Positions 61,601 to 64,000 of a stretch of DNA of 64,000 bases are shown piece after piece. The translations under genes were made by a program, and so were the position numbers. Position 1 is the first letter of the stretch. Every line of letters starts with the position of its first letter. The stretch is from Progne subis subis. Taxonomy: Eukaryota > Chordata > Aves > Passeriformes > Hirundinidae. The stretch covers positions 1,729,636 through 1,793,635 of the forward strand of contig JAKJHU010000053.1 of assembly GCA_022316685.1 (NCBI GenBank), written 5' to 3'. The notes under the pieces were generated by a model that saw nothing but the letters and a program-made list of their open reading frames with translations, searched no databases and was not told where the DNA came from.

Positions 61601-63155
61601 ACAACCTACAACTTTGCATCTCTGTACTACCTTCTGTTGCCTCAACAGCCACTCCAAATGAAATCTTCATAATGTAAATAGAAAGTAAAATATACTGAGT
61701 GATACTTTGATATGGGATGCACTGGTAGCCATTACCAGAAGCAGATTTAGTCATGCATCCAGAGATTGATGGATAAATATCACCCTGGAATCTATAAATA
61801 GTAGATTGCAGTTAGCAATTGGTGTGTTCTGGCACAAGTTCTCATCACAAACTTTGCAACTCAGTTAAATTGATTCCCTGTACTATTATCCAGTTGCATT
61901 TAAAAATATGAAAATAGCTACTCTTCTCTTAGCCAGAATAAAAATTTTAGTGTAGATTTTAAAGTAAAACCCAAACTAGATATCAAAAACTTGAAAGAAT
62001 ACTTAAAAAGCTCACTCACTTTCACATTCCTTTCCTTTGCAAAGACAGAAGACAAGTAAAAACAAGAAAATAAGGTTGCCTTTATCAACTGTAATAAAAT
62101 GTTTTATCCTCTAACAGCTGATCCTCCTTACCAGGGCGCACTCTGCCCCTGGCTTCTAACTGCTCTTGCCTTTAAAGAAATGAACTAATACCAATCCACT
62201 TCCTTCCCCCCCAGCTAAACCTGCAACTAACAGAGACAAAAAAAACCCCTAAACATGAAACTAAATGTAAGACCTAATGCTGTACATGTGACCTTTGTGC
62301 TAAACCCCTAGGTTATCCAATGACCACGTTAGCTGAAAGGCAGCAAAGAAACCACTTACCCAGACAGAAAGAGATCGATCTTTGCTACCGACAGCACAAC
62401 AGCAGTAGGGACAACTTGACTTGGTGGAGCTCCCATTCTTCTGTTTCTTTTTGAAGATTTTTGGATTGAATTTCTAAACAAATGAGATGCCCAAATTTTA
62501 TCACAGTAATTACATTTTAGCAGGAGATCTGCTTTCAGAGCAAATTTTCCACTTAAGAGTGAAAAATCATATTCATATAAATAAAGTCCTGAACCCGACT
62601 CTCTTAAGAGCACTGACAAAAGCTGCAGAGGCTTTCTTAATGCCTTCCCAGGAAAGGCAAACAATGTGAATTTTACTAGGGATCAGAAACCCACTGGAAA
62701 CCTAAATCATTATAACCAAGTCACTGAATAGCCCACAAAGCTCATGTTTGACATTCCTAACATGCTCCTGTATTCCCCCTTGCCTCGTTCATCTACATTC
62801 AGTTCTCTTATCACAAGAGCAACCTGATTGCTTCCAACATGTAAAGTTGACATTTTTTAATCACGACCATGCATTTGCTTGACTAATCTTGACACCCATC
62901 TTCACCTCTTGTCCCATTTATACATAAAATTATCAAAAAACACATACAAGTTTTAACTTCAGGGATAAATTACCATCACTCACTCACCACTACTGTAACT
63001 GCCTTGCGATGCCCTACAAAATCCATGTTGGTTTTCCATCCATCCCTCTCAATGATCTGAGCAGTGGGTCCAGAATTATTCATGGCGTGAGCAGAAACAA
63101 GATAGTGACCATCAGGTGACCAGCTAAGGCGCAACACATGAGTTGTCCCTCCACA
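43541..63155 (-). CDS. HIRA: HIRA, 3' part of gene: 18 coding exons, C-terminal 803 residues plus stop (5' end outside window)
   Basis: Joined exons, in transcript order: 63155-62988, 62473-62360, 60847-60777, 58851-58746, 58153-57932, 57328-57243, 56786-56592, 55241-55071, 53118-52914, 52150-52046, 51238-51090, 50335-50174, 49385-49327, 48370-48265, 47132-47010, 46077-45914, 44228-44140, 43657-43541 (2412 nt, in frame throughout). The protein is recognised as HIRA, the scaffold of the HIRA-UBN1-CABIN1 complex, which deposits histone H3.3 independently of DNA replication and hands histones over with ASF1. Using human-like numbering from about 215, the window covers WD repeats 5-7, the ASF1-binding B domain (RRRITPLCIAQL), a variable Ser/Gln linker, a basic motif (KRKLELE, EKKKKGRPRKDSR) and the whole C-terminal domain that contacts CABIN1. 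It ends FTEYQEQLDILRDK. About 214 N-terminal residues lie right of 64000. No breaks seen. Confidence 0.97.
43658..44139 (-). other. HIRA: HIRA last intron
   Basis: 482 bp between the last two coding exons. Overlapping frames of 100-116 codons on both strands have no recognisable domain. No repeat seen. Confidence 0.85.
44140..44228 (-). CDS. HIRA: HIRA exon, C-terminal domain
   Basis: Encodes FEYRLRELCKDLLGPVHYSA then GSQWESTVM. Acceptor TCCAG, donor GTAAGT. Confidence 0.96.
44229..45913 (-). other. HIRA: HIRA intron
   Basis: 1,685 bp. A slightly GC-richer block lies at about 45.48-45.75 kb. No repeat family recognised. Confidence 0.85.
45914..46077 (-). CDS. HIRA: HIRA exon, C-terminal domain
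   Basis: Encodes SGRQAARLFSMPHLVQQETT, LAYLENQIAAALILQSSHEY and HHWLLIYARYLVNE. Helical segments of the conserved C-terminal domain. Acceptor TGCAG, donor GTGAGA. Confidence 0.96.
46078..47009 (-). other. HIRA: HIRA intron
   Basis: 932 bp with a short TC/CT run at about 46308-46326. Nothing else recognised. Confidence 0.85.
47010..47132 (-). CDS. HIRA: HIRA exon, C-terminal domain
   Basis: Encodes NLVSDKQDSLAQCADFRTSL then PSQEAMLCSGPLAVIQGRTS. Acceptor TTCAG, donor GTACGC (non-consensus +3 to +6 apart from the G at +5). Confidence 0.95.
47133..48264 (-). other. HIRA: HIRA intron
   Basis: 1,132 bp, AT-rich. No feature recognised. Confidence 0.85.
48265..48370 (-). CDS. HIRA: HIRA exon, C-terminal domain
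   Basis: Encodes SDATVSQILLTQHGIPVMSM then SDGKAYCFNPSLAT with split codons either side. Acceptor TGCAG, donor GTAAGT. Confidence 0.96.
48371..49326 (-). other. HIRA: HIRA intron
   Basis: 956 bp, AT-rich. No feature recognised. Confidence 0.85.
49327..49385 (-). CDS. HIRA: HIRA short exon, C-terminal domain
   Basis: Encodes DVHKQIAIVRDESLQTIFS with split codons on both sides (59 nt). Frame joins cleanly to neighbours. Acceptor TTCAG, donor GTAATA (weak at +5). Confidence 0.94.
49386..50173 (-). other. HIRA: HIRA intron
   Basis: 788 bp with T-runs near 49505 and three ATTCC units near 49883-49897. No feature recognised otherwise. Confidence 0.85.
50174..50335 (-). CDS. HIRA: HIRA exon, C-terminal domain
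   Basis: Encodes EIVTVACEKRTLSVFSACGR, then PISTLHCTGSCIMAL and TTAATLSV with a split Trp codon. Acceptor TCCAG, donor GTAAGG. Confidence 0.96.
50336..51089 (-). other. HIRA: HIRA intron
   Basis: 754 bp with imperfect CATAAATA units at about 50960-51005. No gene seen. Confidence 0.85.
51090..51238 (-). CDS. HIRA: HIRA exon, start of C-terminal domain
   Basis: Encodes ISSDPSMYLEVENEMTTVGG, then KLSRLKCNREGKEWETV and SRILAAAGS with a split Cys codon. The conserved C-terminal (HIRA/TUP1-like) domain opens here. The acceptor follows an extremely long T-run. Donor GTAAGA. Confidence 0.96.
51239..52045 (-). other. HIRA: HIRA intron
   Basis: 807 bp. The acceptor end carries an A9-T16 run (minus strand) at 51248-51272. 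Nothing else recognised. Confidence 0.85.
52046..52150 (-). CDS. HIRA: HIRA exon, Pro-rich linker before C-terminal domain
   Basis: 35 codons, phase 0 both ends. Begins SPATLASEKDAACISAPALA and ends LKLPTPIPQKSFTLQ. Skipping it would keep the frame. Acceptor TCCAG, donor GTAAGT. Confidence 0.95.
52151..52913 (-). other. HIRA: HIRA intron
   Basis: 763 bp, AT-rich. No feature recognised. Confidence 0.85.
52914..53118 (-). CDS. HIRA: HIRA exon, basic nuclear motif; duplicated acceptor
   Basis: Encodes LKDQNLIKDNKPKDILESSS, an acidic DSEEK patch, KRKLELEGETVEKKKKGRPR and KDSRLVPVTLTVQ. The basic runs look like a nuclear localisation or DNA-contact segment. Donor GTGAAA. I placed the acceptor at the proximal of two identical TTTACAG sites. 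The distal one (exon end 53133) would add five in-frame codons (LFFYR). Confidence 0.94.
53116..53145. repeat. HIRA: Exact 15-bp tandem duplication at a HIRA splice acceptor
   Basis: AGTCTGTAAAAAAAA occurs twice, head to tail, at 53116-53130 and 53131-53145. On the minus strand each copy supplies a T-run plus ACAG, so the acceptor is duplicated 15 nt apart. Confidence 0.95.
53119..55070 (-). other. HIRA: HIRA intron with CR1
   Basis: 1,952 bp, the longest HIRA intron in the window. It holds the CR1 copy at 53655-54124 and the duplicated acceptor at its 3' end. Confidence 0.9.
53655..54124 (-). mobile_element. CR1 LINE, 5'-truncated copy
   Basis: The left end carries the hallmark CR1 3' region, read on the minus strand as GGTCCCTTCCAACTCCAGCC followed by ATTCTGTG. 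The body matches the familiar CR1 ORF2 tail and UTR text (for example CCTTGTCCTGTCACTACATG and CCTCTGGACTTGCTCCAACA on the plus strand). Some 470 bp remain, with the 5' part missing. It lies in the HIRA intron between exons 53118 and 55071, in the same orientation as the gene. The ORFs across it (113 aa and 69 aa) are remnants and not genes. Confidence 0.93.
55071..55241 (-). CDS. HIRA: HIRA exon, conserved KAFDSRF motif
   Basis: Encodes VNATSASAAPSASSSSVLTT, then PSKIEPMKAFDSRFTERSK and ends QTVVD plus a split Arg. The middle motif is nearly invariant in vertebrate HIRA, while the flanks vary. Acceptor GACAG, donor GTGAGA. Confidence 0.95.
55242..56591 (-). other. HIRA: HIRA intron
   Basis: 1,350 bp. 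A small hairpin near 56353-56375 carries a miR-130-like seed (rejected, see notes). Nothing else recognised. Confidence 0.85.
56592..56786 (-). CDS. HIRA: HIRA exon, Ser/Asn-rich linker
   Basis: Encodes DFSTAFFNSIPISGTLSG, then a Ser/Gln/Asn-rich, fast-changing segment ending DDAANKD. Phase is set by the split Gly codons on both sides. Acceptor TTTAG, donor GTTAGT. Confidence 0.95.
56787..57242 (-). other. HIRA: HIRA intron
   Basis: 456 bp, AT-rich. No feature recognised. Confidence 0.85.
57243..57328 (-). CDS. HIRA: HIRA exon, B domain (ASF1 binding)
   Basis: Encodes NLLKKQVETRTADG then RRRITPLCIAQLDT. The RRITP element corresponds to the B domain, which in human HIRA binds ASF1A through adjacent Arg and Ile residues near position 460. 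Both are kept here. Acceptor CAACAG, donor GTATGT. Confidence 0.96.
57329..57931 (-). other. HIRA: HIRA intron
   Basis: 603 bp. No feature recognised. Confidence 0.85.
57932..58153 (-). CDS. HIRA: HIRA exon, post-WD linker with Gln run
   Basis: 74 codons, phase 0 at both ends. Encodes SNIHQSTYGKSLAIMTEAQL, a glutamine-rich stretch (KYQQRQQQQGDQ), a divergent Ser/Ala/Asn segment and VNGESLEDIRK. The part after the Gln run differs from the human protein as I recall it. Acceptor CACAG, donor GTAGGT. Confidence 0.96.
58154..58745 (-). other. HIRA: HIRA intron
   Basis: 592 bp. Contains the three GTTATAGTAC repeats close to its acceptor. Nothing else recognised. Confidence 0.85.
58195..58234. repeat. 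Three short GTTATAGTAC repeats
   Basis: GTTATAGTAC occurs at 58195, 58208 and 58225, with GAGG following the first and third. It lies 40-80 nt upstream of the HIRA exon ending at 58153, within the branch-point and tract zone. Confidence 0.85.
58746..58851 (-). CDS. HIRA: HIRA exon, WD repeat 7
   Basis: Encodes TLNGLGILVCSMDGSVAFLD then FSQDELGDPLSEEEK. Acceptor CTCAG. The annotated donor is GTACAG, and a second donor-like GTAAGC starts five bases further on. Its use would shift frame, so I kept the first, which matches the known protein. Confidence 0.95.
58852..60776 (-). other. HIRA: HIRA intron
   Basis: 1,925 bp. A 108-codon plus-strand frame at 59472-59798 has no recognisable domain. No repeat family recognised. 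Confidence 0.85.
60777..60847 (-). CDS. HIRA: HIRA exon, WD repeat 6/7
   Basis: Encodes LTCLKRPLVVIHELFDKSIM then DIS, with the Trp codon split across the next intron. Acceptor TTAAG, donor GTAAGT. Confidence 0.95.
60848..62359 (-). other. HIRA: HIRA intron
   Basis: 1,512 bp. No feature recognised. Confidence 0.85.
62360..62473 (-). CDS. HIRA: HIRA exon, WD repeat 6
   Basis: 38 codons, phase 0 at both ends. Encodes KFNPKIFKKKQKNGSS, then the cysteine cluster SCPYCCCAVGSKDRSLSVW. Acceptor TTTAG, donor GTAAGT. Confidence 0.96.
62474..62987 (-). other. HIRA: HIRA intron
   Basis: 514 bp. No feature recognised. Confidence 0.85.
62988..63155 (-). CDS. HIRA: HIRA exon, WD repeat 5; first HIRA exon in window
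   Basis: Exactly 56 codons, phase 0 at both ends. Begins CGGTTHVLRLSWSPDGHYLV and continues AHAMNNSGPTAQIIE, ending HRKAVTVV. Acceptor GTCAG, donor GTGAGT. If the 25-exon mammalian structure holds, this is exon 8. Confidence 0.96.
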
Positions 63156-64000
63156 CTGACAAAAAAAAAAAACATACCAGAGCTGTAAAAGTGTTTGGCA
63201 AACAAAGGGGTTGTAATAGAAACTATTGAAATTTCAGATTTAGGGAATATGATTACAAAGTAAGTTTCCTGTGAATATAAAAGAATGACCTCACACACAA
63301 TTGTCAGCACTTGGCCATGTTTATGATGGTGACATAGTGTAACTTAAAGGGGAGGAAAGGAACTCAGGGAACTTTTTTTTAACGGAAACACAAATGTTAC
63401 ATCTTTTTGGATACTGTTTCCTCAGTATTCATCAGAGCCCTAGTTAGTAACAGGGCTGCAAACAGCAAGCACTAATGATGAGACCTCAGCTTGCCACACC
63501 AGCTCCCAGGTGAATTGAAGCAGATAAGGTCTATTCCAAAGAGCAATTGCACTAATCACAATACCCTCAGATCACTGCAGAACACTCTACTCACCACCAG
63601 CTTCCGTCCCCAGAAACTTGAGCTCTTCATCAGAGTCATCACCTAACAGCCCTATGATGCCAGATCAAAGATCCCTCCTAAGTACTTAGCTCATTTCTGA
63701 TAGCGGCCAATAGAAGATGCACAGGGAAGAATGTCAGACTGTTGTGATCAGTGTGCCAACACTTCCCCAGAATAACCACTACATTTCCAGAAGTTCACTT
63801 AATTGTCTACATAACCCATGTAAACCTTTGGTATCCACAATAACAAATGGCAATAAGAGTTTCTAGTTGATCATATTTTTATGAGAAAGTAATTATTTTT
63901 TTCCCCTCTTTTGAAGCTGCTATCTGAGAGCTTCATTTGATTCAGCACTGTTCAATTAATTCATGTTTGTGCAGAATCAGAGTTATTCTTTTAGTTTTCA
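63156..64000 (-). other. HIRA: HIRA intron (partial, runs off right edge)
   Basis: 845 bp upstream of the WD repeat 5 exon. No further HIRA exon (WD repeats 1-4) was found before the window ends. Confidence 0.8.

Noticed and set aside
1..64000. tRNA, rRNA, CRISPR array or bacterial operon features
   Set aside because: None seen. The sequence is an intron-rich vertebrate locus. No T-loop GGTTCGAATCC-type block or regular spacer array was found.
1..64000. U12-type (minor) introns
   Set aside because: PPIL2 has been linked to the minor spliceosome, so I checked. None of the assigned donors has the ATATCCTT or GTATCCTT pattern.

Overview
This is vertebrate nuclear DNA, and almost certainly from a bird. 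It holds parts of two large, intron-rich genes, both on the minus strand. The introns are AT-rich, and there are no operons, ribosome-binding sites or dense ORFs. The bird assignment rests on a truncated CR1 LINE at about 53.65-54.12 kb and on three fragments that look like avian retroviral LTRs (about 4.6, 24.7 and 30.7 kb). A songbird is my guess from the LTR types, but it is not proven. Family and gene names come from recognised protein sequence; no database search was run.

Left two thirds (1 to about 41.4 kb): PPIL2 (CYC4/Cyp60), a U-box plus cyclophilin-fold nuclear protein. The start codon is at 41219, inside a CpG island. Twelve coding exons run leftwards to 9648 and encode residues 1-299: the N-terminal U-box module, the linker, and the first strands of the cyclophilin-like domain. 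The remaining exons lie beyond the left edge. Introns 5, 8 and 12 are very long (13.1 kb, 8.5 kb and more than 9.6 kb) and hold most of the DNA in the window.

Gap (41.2 to 42.76 kb): about 1.5 kb separates the PPIL2 start codon from the HIRA poly(A) signal. The two genes are therefore a tight tandem pair, HIRA upstream and PPIL2 downstream.

Right third (42.76 to 64.0 kb): the last 18 coding exons and the 3' UTR of HIRA, the histone H3.3 chaperone scaffold. They cover WD repeats 5-7, the ASF1-binding B domain, the linker and the complete C-terminal domain (803 residues plus stop). The 5' exons (about 214 residues) lie beyond the right edge. All 28 internal splice junctions I could assign are GT-AG and every phase joins in frame, so both genes look intact.

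The items most worth a second look are an exact 15-bp tandem duplication that creates two in-frame acceptors for one HIRA exon, an isolated CpG-rich patch deep in PPIL2 intron 5, a G-quadruplex-type run in the HIRA 3' UTR next to the poly(A) signal, and the HIRA-PPIL2 adjacency, which differs from the human map. I found no convincing undescribed gene system.
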